A program made the position numbers and the translations under genes. Source: Cryptomeria japonica (taxonomy: Eukaryota > Streptophyta > Pinopsida > Cupressales > Cupressaceae). From it: a DNA stretch of 64,000 bases. The number at the start of each line of letters is the position of its first letter. The first letter of the stretch is position 1. Below are positions 23,420 through 36,500 of this stretch, in pieces. The stretch covers positions 471,070,573 through 471,134,572 of the forward strand of contig NC_081409.1 of NCBI RefSeq assembly GCF_030272615.1. The letters are read 5' to 3'. The notes under the pieces are model-generated. The model was given only the letters and a program-made list of their open reading frames with translations. It had not been told where the DNA came from and searched no databases.

Positions 23420-24640
23420 TGTTGGCCATTTGGAGGAATTGATTATGTGTTACATTTATGTTTTGTCATTGAAGTCAACACTAGCTGCTTTGACTGTTTA
23501 TCAGTATCCTTTTGGTCCTTGTAGGTTGATTATTTTCTAGTTGGTATGATCATGTTGATCTGGTATACTCTGGTATGTTTTGGCTTATGGAATTGGCTTA
23601 GATATTCTATTCATGCTACTCAGATATATGTTCAGTCAGTTGGTATTGATTTGGTGATCGGATGCTATCTTATATGTTGGTAAGCCTGGTTTGTTGATCT
23701 GGTGAGGGTTTCCTCGACAGATATTTGTTGAAGATCTTTTGATGCTATGCATAAGTGGTGTTGGTGCAGCTTCTAGTAGAGTTTCAAGATGCTGATGGTG
23801 ATTGTGTTCGAGACTTAGCTGATTGGGATCATTTCTTTAGTGTGTGTGGACCTAAATTGGGTCCGATACTATCTAGGTTATGGACTGACTTAATGTAACA
23901 TGTTGTTTGGTCTTCTCGATGTGTTTTTGGGATGACTTATGGGTTGGATAATATTTGTTTGGTCTCAGGCCGATATGTTTTATAATTTTGTAATTGTTTG
24001 GGTGGTTGACCTTATTGTTTAAGGATTAGAGTTTGTATATATATGATGTAAGATATCATTGTAGACCATGTAAGGATTGTATGCAAGTGAATAATGTAAT
24101 AATCATTCATACAGAGGATTTGGTCAGTCATAGGTGATCGAGTTGGGTTTATGTAAGAGGATTAAGTCCTCCGATATTGAGCTTAACCAAAACTGTATTC
24201 AGGCATAGAAGATACTATTATTGTAGCTCATTCTTTCTTCCAGATTGTAGTTTGGATTTTTATGTAGTTAGTGAGACTCCTTTTGTAATGAGTAGTGTGC
24301 TCTAGGCTATTGGCCTTCCTGCAAGTGCACCCCCTCAAATTGTAATCATATACTTACTGCAAAAGTATTATTTGACTATGGGTAGGCTTCCCACCATGGT
24401 TTTTCTCTTTATCGGGTTTTCCACATACAAATCTTGGTGTCATGTGGTTGGTATCTATTCTCTAATTGTTGGTTGTGCTTAATTGGTATATTTTCTATTT
24501 TGGTAATTGGTTTATGTATTCCAGTATTGATCTTATGTGTTACGGTAATAAAGTTTTAATTGCTTAAGGTTTCAGTAATCTGGTGACAACTGATTCACCC
24601 CCCCTCTCAGTTGTCCTTCGGTCATTTGAACTGTCTAACA
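23420..24640 (+). repeat. 3' LTR of the copia element
   Basis: TGTTGGCCATTTGG follows the polypurine tract. The right end has the GATTCACCCCCCCTCTCA-type motif (about 24592-24610) and terminates in CTGTCTAACA. Length 1221 bp. To its right lies a gypsy integrase fragment, the older insertion site. Confidence 0.75.
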
Positions 24641-25016
24641 CATATTACCAATAGAAGTAGAGATACATTCTCTATGAGTATCTTTGAAAGGTCTTATTCG
24701 AGAGGAAGAAAAATGAGTCTCTAGACTTCAAGAACTTGTGCTGATTCAGGAGCATCACCAAAATGCTTCAGATCATTTGAAGGCATATCAATAGAAAATG
24801 TCAAGAAGTTATAATCACAAAGTTAAGACAATATTTTTTTAGATTGGAGATCTAGTTTTAAGAGAAAATCCATGAAATCAACAAGATCGAGAAAAGAAAG
24901 GTAAATTTGAGCCAAATTGGTTAGGTCCCTTTTGCGTGGTAGCAACATATGGTTCAGGAGCATACAAATTATCTAGACCAAAAGGTGAGTGGTTTGATGC
25001 ACCTATTAATACTATG
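24641..25016 (+). pseudogene. Gypsy integrase C-terminal fragment
   Basis: In broken frames the sequence reads SYNHKVK, IGDLVLRENP, KFEPNWLGPFCVVATYGSGA and YKLSRPKGEWFDAPINTM. This is the characteristic C-terminal tail of plant Ty3/gypsy integrases, Tat type. Stops and frameshifts are present. It is the remnant of an old element hit by copia on the left and by the non-autonomous element on the right. Confidence 0.75.
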
Positions 25017-25610
25017 TGTAGTTTCATAAAATTGTGCCTCTTGCAATTTTACCCATATTTTGGGTCCTCACCTCGATGACAACATCTTCCTTCCTAACCA
25101 ACATCTATTTCTGCATTCTCACCCCTTCATCCTTCCTCCTTCATGTCCCGTGTCTTCTCTAGACCCTGTCTGGGCCCCAAAATAGGGCAGGACAGGGGTG
25201 TGGCACTCCTATTCCTTTAAGAGATGGGCGTGGCACCCTTGTACCCACCCCTTATGGTGGCCCTATGTCATTTTTTCCCACTCTACTATGCACAATTTGT
25301 CTTTGGGGTTTGCAATTCCTCTTTGTCAGCCTTTGGTGGTTGAAAATTAATCCTTGAGGCATGTATAAAAAGGAATTCAATACCCTCATTTGAGGATAGA
25401 TAAACAAATGATAAGGGATAAGAGGCATAAGGAGAAGATACAAGATTTCAAGGTCATCATCAAGCATTCAAGCATTCAAGTCTTCTTCATCCATCCATTG
25501 GAGAAACATTACAACATTCATTTGCAAGCATGTGTGTATGTTAGGGTTTTGTCATGTTACATGCCATTTCATACAACATTTGTGATTACATTCAAGAAGA
25601 AAAGAAATCA
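25017..25610 (+). repeat. Left LTR of the non-autonomous element
   Basis: Aligns end to end with 27222-27815. A TATA box (TATAAAAAGG) sits at about 25366, about 350 bp in. Confidence 0.75.
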
Positions 25611-26123
25611 TTTGTTGTTCACTCAAGGATTCTCTCTTATGCAAGAGGGTTAGTCCTTGACTATGACCTCTTTTACACTTGGTGATGTACATCTATGATA
25701 AATTCAACAATCTCTCTGGGGGTTAAAAGTGAGTCATCCCTCATCAAAAATCACTTTCACCTAGAAATAGGAGGAAGGATTGCATTCTTGTTCTTTCCTT
25801 TTTTTCATTCTAGAAGATGTTATATTTGTCTAATACAACTCCTCTTTGGGGTGGATGTCTTTTGAACAAAGAAGTCTTTTCCTCCAAAGATCATCTTTAC
25901 ACTTACAACAAGATATCTCTTGTCAACTATCTTATTTTTGCTTGAAGAGTATTCCCTCTCTTGCTTGGATTTATGACATCATTGCATAGCAGATATCTTC
26001 TTTGTGGTGAAGGTAGGTATCCTTGTTATGCTTTCCTTAAGATATTAGCATCAACCTATGTTGACATCTTAAGAGGGGGCACCCACATTGCTCCTTTGTA
26101 CTATACTTCTCTCATGCATTACA

Positions 26124-26519
26124 CAGTGAGACATTCTTGGAACCAGAGGGAAACCTCTTAGAGCAAGATGTTGTCACCTTTTTTGTACAGTGAGACATTC
26201 TTGGAACAAGAGGGAAACCACTTAGAGAAAGATGTCACCACTTTTTGTACAGTGGGTCATTCTTGGAACTAGAGCACAGTCTCTTAGAGAGAGATGTATT
26301 CACTTCTTCTGTTCTTGTATAGTGAGACATTCTTGGAACCAGAGGGAAACCTCTTAGAGAAAGATGTCATCACTTTTATCTTGTATAGTGGGTCATTCTT
26401 GGAACTAGAGCATGGTCTCTTAGAGTGAGATGACGCCACATTTCTTTTATGCGGGGTGATTATTCTCAAAACCAGAGAATAGGCTCTTAGAGTGAGATAT
26501 CACACTTTTATTGATACTT
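26124..26519 (+). repeat. Six tandem repeats of 62-70 bp
   Basis: Units start at 26124, 26188, 26250, 26320, 26386 and 26451. Each contains (C/T)AGTG(A/G)G(A/T)CATTCTTGGAAC, AGAG and CTCTTAGAGxxAGATG. The last unit is the most diverged. Confidence 0.85.
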
Positions 26520-27221
26520 GTATTATACATTCTATATAGGTTGTAGCATACTCGGGCATAGACTCCTATGAGGTTCTTTGAACCTCATTTGCACACATGT
26601 GCATGAGGTTGAGTGGAACTAATGGTGTTCTTACTCTCTCTCTTTACATGGATCACCTAGACAGGCTCTAGAGGCACGATTTTCAATGTCCTTCTCTCCA
26701 TGGATCACCTAGTTTTAGGGGTAAGATATCCATGGTTTCTTTCTTCTTTTCTTTTCTTTTCATGGATCACCAAAGTGTGTTCATGTTATCTCTCTTCTTC
26801 CTCTCATGAAATCATAGTTTTACTATTGATAGTTCATGGATCATGTTAGATTTTCTCTTTTATGTGATCGCTCATGTTTATGTGATGGCATTGGTCTTTG
26901 TGTCCTGATTAGTTGTTGAGACACCTGAGCTGAGATCTCTTTGGCTAGTTGGTTTGTCATCTTGTGTCTTATCTTGTGTTTCTTTTTGTGCTCTGTCTTT
27001 GTTTTTGTATGTCTTGCACCTTTTGGTTTGGTGTTCTCTTGCATATATTTGCATGAGTTGAGACCCTAACCCTAAGATGGAGGACTTTTTGCTCATCAAT
27101 ATTAGTGATGTCTTATACTCCTTGTGGTATTGCTCTACATCTCTCATCTTTATCTCTCTGTTTCTTTTATTTTACTAGTAGTAGTGGCATAAGCCATACT
27201 TCCACTAAAGTGGGGGATAAA

Positions 27222-27815
27222 TGTAGTGTCATAAAATTGTGCCTCTTGCAATTTTAACCACATTTTGGGTCCTCACCTTGGTGATGACATCTTCCTTCCT
27301 AACTAAGACCTATTACTGCATTCTCACCCCTTCACCCTTCCTCTTTCATGTCTGATGTTTTCTCTAGACCCTGTCCAAGCCCCAAAATAGGGTAGGATAG
27401 GGGCGTAGTTCCCATGTCCCCCTAGGAAAAGGGCATGGCACCCTTGTCCTCACCCCTTAGGGTGGCCCTATGTCAGGTTTGTCCGATCTCCTATGCATAA
27501 TTTGTCTTCGGGGTTTGCAATTCCTCTTTGTTGGCCTTTGGTGGTTGAAAATTAATCCTTGAGGCATGTATAAAAAGGAATTCAATACCCTCATTCAAGG
27601 ATGGATAGATGAATGATAAGGGATAAGAGGCATAAGGAGAAGATACATGATTTCAAGGTCATCATCAAGCATTCTAGCATTCAAGTCTTCTTCATTCATC
27701 CATTGGAGCAACATTACAACATTCATTTACAAGTATCTATTTGTTTTAGGGTTTTATCATGTTACATGCCATTTCATACAACATTTGTGGTTACATTCAA
27801 GAAGTAAAGAAATCA
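27222..27815 (+). repeat. Right LTR of the non-autonomous element
   Basis: Same 594-bp length as the left LTR. TATA box (TATAAAAAGG) at about 27569. Confidence 0.75.
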
Positions 27816-29407
27816 TCATCAATGAGTTGCAGATCTACAAGGTATACATTTCGATTGTTTACGTTCAAGCATTTGCAATTACTTTCTTTCAAGGTTGATT
27901 ATTCAGTTGGGGTTTGACTGAGGCAAACCCCTATCCACAACTATTCTCCATCTCTTTTCTATGTGTAGGTTGCAGGTGCACAACTGTAATTGCAGGTTTG
28001 GGCTTCATTTGCAGAGATGGAAGAACCCTTTTTGTTTCGCAGATTTTGTGGAGTACCATGTACATTCCCGCCACGGTCCTAATAGATTTTCTCCAAATTT
28101 ATAGGGTAGATTCATATCAGTCTAATTAGCTCAGATCTGAAGTTACACCATGATCCTGAACTGGTAGCTCCTCATTTAACTCATTTCCTCTCTCTTTTCC
28201 ACATATTGAACAAGTCAACTTTCTCATTTACAAAAGAGGATAAATCACAATTCAACCCTTGCAATCCATTTGGAGTTGACATCCTCATTTCCCTCGAATT
28301 TGGATCTAGTGGATTCAAGCCCATATTTTGAATGTAAAGTTCCTCCCAAGTGAAAATCATCCTAGTGGCTTCCTTTCTCTCTCCTAGGTGGGGAGTCACT
28401 AGGATCCAATTTTCCACTTTACACTATGCATCTGAAGAAATTATATGCTTAAAAGTATCAACAAAAAATACCAAAAATAATGAAAAAGCAGAAAAAGCCT
28501 AAAAATCAGAAAAGCAACAAAAATTCCTAAAAAGCATAAAAGGAGAAAAATATAAAAATTAGTATAAAACAACGAAAATAGTTACAAAAAGAATCAAATA
28601 TGGAAAAAAATGCAATAAATTTAGATGGTGAAAACTTGGTAAATAGGTGCTATCTAAAAGTGGGCTCTTCCATCTATGAGATCATTTTTCGCATCTATCC
28701 ATCCTATCATATCCATCCATCCTTGCATGTCCATCTTATCTTTCGCATTCATTGCTTTGTACCATTAGCAATAAATATGCATCTTATCAAACAATTATCA
28801 ATCTTTGATATACTTATCATAGTCACTATCTTGGATTTTATAAAAATCAATTAATCTATAGTTGTATCTCACCATGGTTTGGATCATTCTTCATACATCC
28901 ATAATAAATTTTGTTTCCACTAGGGGTAAAATCCTAAACTCCTTTTGCTAAGGAAATATTTGAAAATCTAAAAACATTCGAAAAACTTAGAAAAACCAAA
29001 AACACCTAGGGTTTTGAAACATACAATAAACAACAAGGCAATGAAGATCAAGGCATTTGTAACAACTGGATCATGAAATTCAAAATACAAAGATTCAACT
29101 AGAAAGTAATGAAGGATTATCAATGATCATTCATCAAGATGATTATATCAGTTAATGACCATGAGAACATATGTATGACTCACAAGATTAAGTGTTTATA
29201 TCTTGATTTTCGTTAATCACATGCCTTACGCAACTCGATAATGTCCAAGACTAGAGGATCTATGATGGGGCATTATTATTTTCTTTGTTTGTTGTTTGTG
29301 ATTTATCTCTTAGTAAGGTATGTACTTGTCTAAGGATATGATTGGAAAAAGATCATGGAGGACGTTTTGAGTCATGCATGAAAGGGGATAAAATTTGTAT
29401 GTTGTAC

Positions 29408-29551
29408 AAGAAATACTCAGGTAAACTTGATTCATTATATCAAGTTGCTTGTATTAGCTTGCTGTATCAAAATCCATGTAAGAAGCACTCAGGTCAACTT
29501 GAATCATTATGTCAAGTTGCTGGTATTTTCTTACAACATTTAAAAGCTCAA
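29408..29551 (+). repeat. 72-bp duplication
   Basis: AAGAAATACTCAGGT... at 29408 is repeated as AAGAAGCACTCAGGT... at 29480. The period is a multiple of three and the small ORF at 29342-29554 stays open across both units. Confidence 0.7.
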
Positions 29552-30559
29552 TGATGAAATCAAACACTATTACAAGAAAGCATGTGAGGAATGGAAGTAT
29601 CTTTTTAGTTAGATCATTTAGATTCATTTATCATTTGTATTATAAGCATTTCATTCGAGATTAATGGTTAAAAATAAAGATTGAGTATATTTGGACAAAA
29701 ACACAAATTTTTCTTGCATTGATCATGATAAATTGCATTAGACTGTATTTAATTAATTTGGTTCATTTCATCTTTTAAATCATTAGGTTTGCATGCTATC
29801 ATAATCATCATGTCATTCACTATTCATCATTTATCAGATGCGTTCATTTCAATCATATTAGGTTTACATTCATAGTTATTTGCATTGATCATATCATTAT
29901 TAGTTAGATTCATCATTATCATCTTTTGCATCCAATTATCATTAGTTTCATTTTCATTAATCCTATTATTATTCCATCATTATTTATATTTCATCATCTA
30001 ATCATTATAAATATTTACATCCATAATCATCAAATCAAAAATCAAATGCATTCAGTAAATTATTTTATCATCATATCATCACTACATATATAGATTAGTA
30101 AAGCATCATCCATGTAATCAATGCATAACAGGTCATCATCATCATAGTAGCATGCATAATCAATCATGAATCAAAGCATCATATAAATTCCATGTCTGGA
30201 TATCATCATAAACAATAAACAGTCCAAGTATACAATGATATCAAAGAAATAATCAATAAAATACAATGTCCCATGATACAAATCAATGTCTCATATCGAT
30301 ATGTCAACTAGGACAAAGAGAACCACTCTTTTCAGATGTTGTAGGCCTCGCTGATCCTTTTGCTCCCTTGGATGAATCAATACATCTAGATCATCCTGCA
30401 ACATGATATCAACAAAATATTAGTTCTTGATCCAATCAATCACTTTGATCAATCAAACAGCTATCCTATCCGCTCACTTGAGACTTCTATCAATCTCTTT
30501 GACCACATAATAGTGACGCTCATTCATCATGAGGTTATGCATCTAGTCTATCCAATCTT

Positions 30560-30699
30560 GAGTTTACATCATTGACGTTCATCAATCATGAAGTCAATCA
30601 AACTCTATCCAATCAGATCATCAAAGCTTCGAGTTTATATCATTGATCCTCATCGATCATGAGGTCAATCAAACTCTATCAATCATCAAATCAATTAGA
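30560..30699 (+). repeat. 71-bp duplication
   Basis: GAGTTTACATCATTGACGTT at 30560 recurs as GAGTTTATATCATTGATCCT at 30631, followed by the shared GTCAATCAAACTCTATC. Confidence 0.7.
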
Positions 30700-30909
30700 A
30701 TATCAAAGTAATCAAAGAGTGGACATTTTCATCAACCAAAGTTGTAGAAATTTAATCAATTATCGTGAGATCAATTGCTTAATAAAAAAATTTCAAAATT
30801 TTCACGATCAATCTCCCGAGGGGCACACAATCAAGATTTTTTATTTTCATTAGGCGCATTATCGATATTTGATTTAATCTTTGAAACAATGTCATCTCAA
30901 CATTATTTC

Positions 30910-31990
30910 AAAGAGGGGCAAAATGTATACACATAAAATTGGCTCTATATTTATTTAATAATTATTCTTCTATTAAATAGTTAATTTGAAAAGATCAATT
31001 AGTTTAATTAGTTTCATATTCTTCTATTAATTAATTTAATCGAAACATTTTATTAATTAATTCATTTATCTTTTCTTCTAATCAATCAATTAAATATCTA
31101 ATATTTAATTATTCTTCTATCCACTATCCTATAGTCTCATCAATTAAATAATTTCTTAATTATTTAATCTCCCTTTTCCAACTCACCCTCATCTCCACAT
31201 CACTTCTTCTTTGCCATCTCATCCATCAAGTGACTAAAGATATTAATATGTTTTTTAATATTAATATGCATCATTATCTTCAACATGCATTCTATTCTTC
31301 AAATAATGTGTATGTACACACATTCCTCAACCTTCCTATATTATCTCCAACCTTCCTACATCTTTGGAGGAAGTTCAGTCCACTTGTCCTCTTATCCCTA
31401 AATCTTCTCCAACTATCCTATATTCTCTCAGTCTTCATTCTTAGTCAAGGTGAGATGAATAACACTTGGCTTCTCCTTCCATTTTCCCCTCCATCATGTA
31501 GGTGTAGGAGGAACATCTTCCACATTTCTCTCTCACATCTCAACCTCTTTCTCATAGCCATTCAAATTGCAAGATTTAATTGTGATTGTTGATCTCTGCC
31601 ACCTAATCTTATGCACTCAAAAATCTATAAATAGAGGTCTCCTAAGCCATTTTTGAAACTAATAGCTAATATTACAGTCATTCTAGGAGTCTTTATCTTT
31701 GCATTTTTAGTTATTTTTGAGCAATTTAGCATAAATCATTATCATAGTTTATCATTGCATATCATATTATTTATTAGTCCATTCCACACTTGCCATCTTG
31801 GAAGCTACCAATGCTTGTCTAAGAACAAAATCATCTGCAACCAAGAACAATGGGGTTAGGACACAATGAGACATTAATCATGAAGGTATAATCTTTTATT
31901 TGCTTTTTCATTTCATGTTGTTTCATTGGTTGAAGCTTGAGTTATATTTGCATGATAGACTAATAAGTTTGCAGGTTTAATCTTTGAGGT
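30910..31990 (+). repeat. Probable polypurine tract and LTR start
   Basis: AAAGAGGGGCAAAA (30910-30923) is followed by TGTATACACATAAAATTGG, whose CATAAAATTG resembles the start of the 594-bp LTRs. A TATA box (TATAAATAG) lies at 31625. The right end is not defined; sequence of the same character continues to the microsatellite near 32000. It may be the 3' LTR of the gypsy remnant at 24641. Confidence 0.45.
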
Positions 31991-31997
31991 GAAACTT

Positions 31998-32058
31998 AAT
32001 TGGATACACATACATACACACATGCACACATAAACACACATACATACACACAAATATA
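31998..32058. repeat. CA-type microsatellite, left arm
   Basis: ACATACATACACACATGCACAC-like repeat cut by the copia insertion; the main body continues at 39383. Confidence 0.75.
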
Positions 32059-33454
32059 TGTTAGCATTTGCATGAAGATTGCATTAATGATATGTTATGT
32101 TGTCATTGATGTCAATTAACCAGTAATGATATAGTTATAATTTTGTTTTGTAATCGGTAGGAAGAGCTAGTGAAAGGGAATTGTAACCGGTAGGTAAGTT
32201 TGTGAAGTGAATTAATATTGCTAAGTATTGGAGAGTTGAACCGGTAAACCCTACTTGTTGATTTGATAAACCCTAACTGATTAAGTTTGGTGAATTGGTT
32301 ATATTGGTTTATGATTTGATGATGAGCGGTAATCATTATGACATGTATACTTATTGTATGAAGAGAGTTTCAAAGTGTTTTTGGTGCGTTGAGGTAACAA
32401 TTTTTGTCTAGGGAATGAGCAAGTATATTGCATGTAATGCAAAGCGCGTGATGAGTTACTGAGTTCGATGAAGCGGTGATCAAGGAGTAGTCGAGGCTTT
32501 CTTGAATGATGTGTAGAGATTGTTATGTAATCCAATGGTCATACTTGAACCAACTTGTTTGTAATCTCTATGAGAGAATTAGATTTTTTTATGTTACCAA
32601 TCTATTGATTTGTTTATAAGGTTGATGAATTGTTTAATTTTAGAGTTAGCAAAGTTTCAGTTGAGTGTGTAGTTGCCAAACCGGATGATGTATCTACAGT
32701 TTGTGTAAAGGTAGATAGGAGCATGAAAAGGATCTAAACAAACAAGTGTAGTGTTATTCAAACTGGTCAACAAACTCCTGTTGTTTTCTAACAATTACAA
32801 CCGATTGAAATCCCCTAACCGGGTAAGCTCTAACAAGGTTAGTGTTATTCAAATCCTCTAACCAGCTGGTCCATTATCTTGGATTTCAAATCCTCTACTG
32901 AGGTTACTCCTCACAGGGTATTGCTTATAAAAAGGCATTATAGTCAATCCCTTAACCGGGTGGTCCCGAACATGATCTGATCTTAATAGGGCTTTTTGTA
33001 AAGCTTTAATAGGCTTGGCTTCTAACAAGGCAAACTTCAGAAGAGTTCAAATGGTTATCTTGTGAGTTTCATCTCATCGTCGTTTTTCCCATTTGGGTTT
33101 CCACGTAAAAATATTATGTCAAGTGGTGAATGTTTTTGTGGTTATGTTTTATATGGTTGATTTGCTTAACTACTTAATCCACTTTGATAAGTCATGATAA
33201 CCGACATCAATATGAAATGAAGTTTTACTTATGTCAGTAAAAGTATTTGGATGTTTATGAGTTTCAAGTTGTTTACTGTTAATCTGTTGTAATAGACAAT
33301 CAGTGTAACTTGACAGTGATATTGCATTGATAGTTCTAAGTTTACTTTGAGAGGTTGATTTTGAGATTGGTGAAGTTAATGTCAATTTTTCTATCTATTG
33401 ATTCACCCCCCTCTCAGTAGTCAATCGGATCCTTGTTCTTTCATCACACCATCA
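32059..33454 (+). repeat. Left copia LTR
   Basis: 1396 bp, from TGTTAGCATTTGCATG to TCACACCATCA. It contains repeated CTAACCGGGT / TCTAACAAGG motifs (about 32810-32960) and GATTCACCCCCCTCTCAGTA near the right end. Confidence 0.88.
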
Positions 33455-33456
33455 AT

Positions 33457-33468
33457 TGGTATTAGAGC
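33457..33468 (+). other. Copia primer-binding site
   Basis: TGGTATTAGAGC, one base from the initiator tRNA-Met complement TGGTATCAGAGC, two bases after the LTR. Confidence 0.85.
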
Positions 33469-33524
33469 ATCTCAGGTCCTCTAAGGTCTAAGTCTAACAA
33501 CTTGAGGTAAAGATCTTGTAGAAC

Positions 33525-36500
33525 ATGATGAAGAAGGAAGGTCTGAAGTTTAATAAAGAGAACTATAGAATATGGAGTGATAGAATGAAAATGTACATCA
33601 AGAGTCTAGGAAATTAATACTGGAAACATGTTGGTACTCAATATATTGCACCTAATGGGATTATGACTGATGATCAGAAGAAAGAGAAACAAGAAAACAA
33701 TCAAGCACTGGAGGCTATTATCAGTTCTTTGTCAGATGTAGAATATGTTGATGTCCATGGTCTGGAGACTACATATGAGGTATGGAAGAAAATTGAAGAG
33801 ATTTATAGCTATGATGAACATGTGAAGATTGCCAAGGAAGAGAGTCTAAGAGGAAAGTTTGATGACATGCAGATGGCTAAAGGTGAGAATATCCAACAGT
33901 ATGGTCAGAGGATAAAAGAGATAGTTGGTGAGATCAAGAGTGCTGGTGGTAAAGTAGAAGTTGCCATAGTGGTTAGTAAGGTGTTGAGAACCCTGCTACC
34001 GGTCTACGCTATCCAAGTTGCAGCCATTCAAAAGCTGAAATCTATTGACAAAACTAAGGTAATCCTTGACTCCATCATTGGTAAGCTTACTGCTTTTGAA
34101 TTAAATGGTTATAAGTGTAGTGTTCAGAAATCTAAGTCTGCATTTAGAGCTTTAGTTTCTAACCCATCTATGAGGAAAAGTAGAGATATCAGTCACAGTT
34201 ATGAATCTAGATCCAGTAGAGATGTTGATGATGAAGACAGTTTGGTTGAGCTTGAAGCATTGCTGGTCAAGAAGTTGCCGAGAGGAACTAGTAAATATAG
34301 AGGTAATTTACCTTTGAAATGTTTTGCATGTAACAAGATTGGACACATTGCAGCTAACTATCCTAGTGGTGATAATGAGCACAAGCGAGAGAAATTGAAG
34401 AAGTAAAAGGGAAAAGGCAAAATAGATTGTCTTATTGTAGTTGATGGTGGTATCACTGATGAGGAATTTGATGGTGATGCTAATGAAATTATGTTTGTAG
34501 CCATTAAAGAGGAAACATCTGCTCAGAAAGATTTAGTTTCTCGCATGGATAATTTTGATGATTAGATCATTGATAGTGGTTGTTCACATCATATGACCGG
34601 TGATCGGAGCAAATTTCTTTCCTTGAGGGAATTTAATGGCGGAGTAATATTTGGTAATGACTCACCTTGCATGGTTAAAGGTAAGGGAACTATTTCTCTT
34701 AATGGAAAGAGCAGTGAATATGATGTCTACTGGGTTGAAGGTCTAAAGCACAATCTTTTGAGTGTTGCTCAACTCAATGACAAAGGATATCCATTAGAGT
34801 TTAAGAATGGTATGTGCAAAATCTATGGGAGCAAAGGTGAACTGATTGCAACCAGAAAGAAGACTAAAGGTAACCTGTTTCACTTGAATCCTAAAGTCAG
34901 CAACTGTTTAATTTCTAAAGTAGATAATAGTTGGCTTTGGCATAGGAGATTCTTTCAAATAAATTTTGATAACATTGTTAAAGTGAGTAAGTCCAAGAAA
35001 GTGAGAGGTTTGCCTCAATTGGACAAACTGGTTAATGCTCTATGTAAAGAATGTCAGTTGGGAAAGATGACATCCTAAACTTTCAAGAGAAAATATTTTT
35101 CAGTGGAACATCTGTTAGATTTGGTTCATACAGACCTTTGTGGACCAATAAGGACTAAAAGCATTCAAGGTGCTAGATATTTCATGATATTCACTGATGA
35201 TTTCTCAAGAATGATGTGGGTCACATTCTTGAAGGATAAAACAAAAGCATTTAATAAATTCAAGGCATTCAGGGCCTTAGCTGAAAAGGAGAGTGGTAAG
35301 AAGATAAAGTATCTAAGGACTGATCAAGGCGGTGAATTTACTTCTAAGGAATTCACTAAATATTGTGAAGAAAATGGTATCAAATGGTAGCTTTCTGCAC
35401 CAAGGACACCACAGCAAAATGGTATTGCAGAGAAAAACAATCAGTCAGTTGTTGAAGAAGCTAGAACGATGTTGATACAAGGAGGTGTAGTGAAACATTT
35501 CTAGAGAGAAGTTGTTAGCACAACTACCTACACTATGAACAGAATTTTGGTAAAAAGAGGTAAGGACAAGACTCGTTATGAATACTAGTATGGTAGATTA
35601 CCTAATGTTAGTTATTTCAAGATATTTGGCAGAAAATGTTTTATTAAGAGAGGTGATTATGTTAGCAAGTTTGAGGCTAAAAGTGATGAAGGTATATTTC
35701 TTGGTTATTCTACCAAGAGTAAGGCCTACAAATGTTATAACAACTGGACACAAAGAATCATTGAGAGTGCTCATGTTTGAGTGGATGAGTATCCTGAAGT
35801 CTCAGGGGAAACCAGTGTGGAGAAAAAGGATTAAGATCCTTGAATTTTGTTTTAAGAAGGAGAACTTGTGAAACTTGAAATCAGTAAAGAGAATGTTGTT
35901 GTAGTAGTTCAACCAGAATAGGTAGATTCAGAAGAAGGTGATGATAATGTAGAAGAATAACCTAAAGATAATGATCATGTTATTCTGAGGTATGTGAGAC
36001 TCAATCACAATCCTGACCAGATTATTAGAGATTAGGATGTTGGAGTGTTAACCAGAAGAAGAATTAGAGAGAATTCTTGCATGATCTACACTATTGAGCC
36101 TAGAACTGCTAAGGAAGCATTTGGAGATGATCATTGGGTCAAATATATGGAGGAGGAGCTTGATCAAATTGAGAAGAACAATACATGGACCCTAGCACCC
36201 CGAAGGGTGAATAAAAATGTGATAGGTACTAAGTGGGTATTCAGGAACAACCTGAATGAAGATGGTGTTGTAGTTCACAACAAAGATAGATTGATTTGCA
36301 AAGGTTATGCACAAGAAGAAGGAGAAGATTATGGTGAGAATTTTGCACCAATGGCTAGAATGGAAGGTGTCAGAACTTTACTTGCATTTGCAGCACATAA
36401 GGAATTCAACGTATATCACAAGGATGTGAAGTCAACATTTTTGAATGGAATTTTGGAAGAAGTATACATTGAGCAGCCATATGGTTATGCTTTGACTGAT

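Larger units (their letters stand above)
25017..27815 (+). mobile_element. Non-autonomous LTR element, 2.8 kb
   Basis: Two direct repeats of equal length (594 bp) start TGTAGT(T/G)TCATAAAATTG at 25017 and 27222 and end AAAGAAATCA at 25610 and 27815. The second is preceded by a polypurine tract (AAAGTGGGGGATAA). The 1.6-kb internal part has no gag or pol and carries a 65-bp tandem array. No clear tRNA primer site or target duplication is visible, so the outer ends are less certain than the repeat itself. Confidence 0.75.
27816..30923. other. AT-rich non-coding stretch, probable old gypsy 3' region
   Basis: No domain-bearing ORF. It contains a two-unit 72-bp repeat (29408 and 29480), a stretch rich in CATCAT trinucleotides (about 29800-30300), and a two-unit 71-bp repeat (30560 and 30631). 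It ends in a polypurine-like run before a probable LTR. Confidence 0.5.

Noticed and set aside
23310-23540. 76-codon ORF across the copia polypurine tract
   Set aside because: It crosses the PPT/LTR boundary and has no domain.
26124-26519. CRISPR-like array of evenly spaced repeats
   Set aside because: The units are directly tandem without unique spacers and lie within a plant LTR element.
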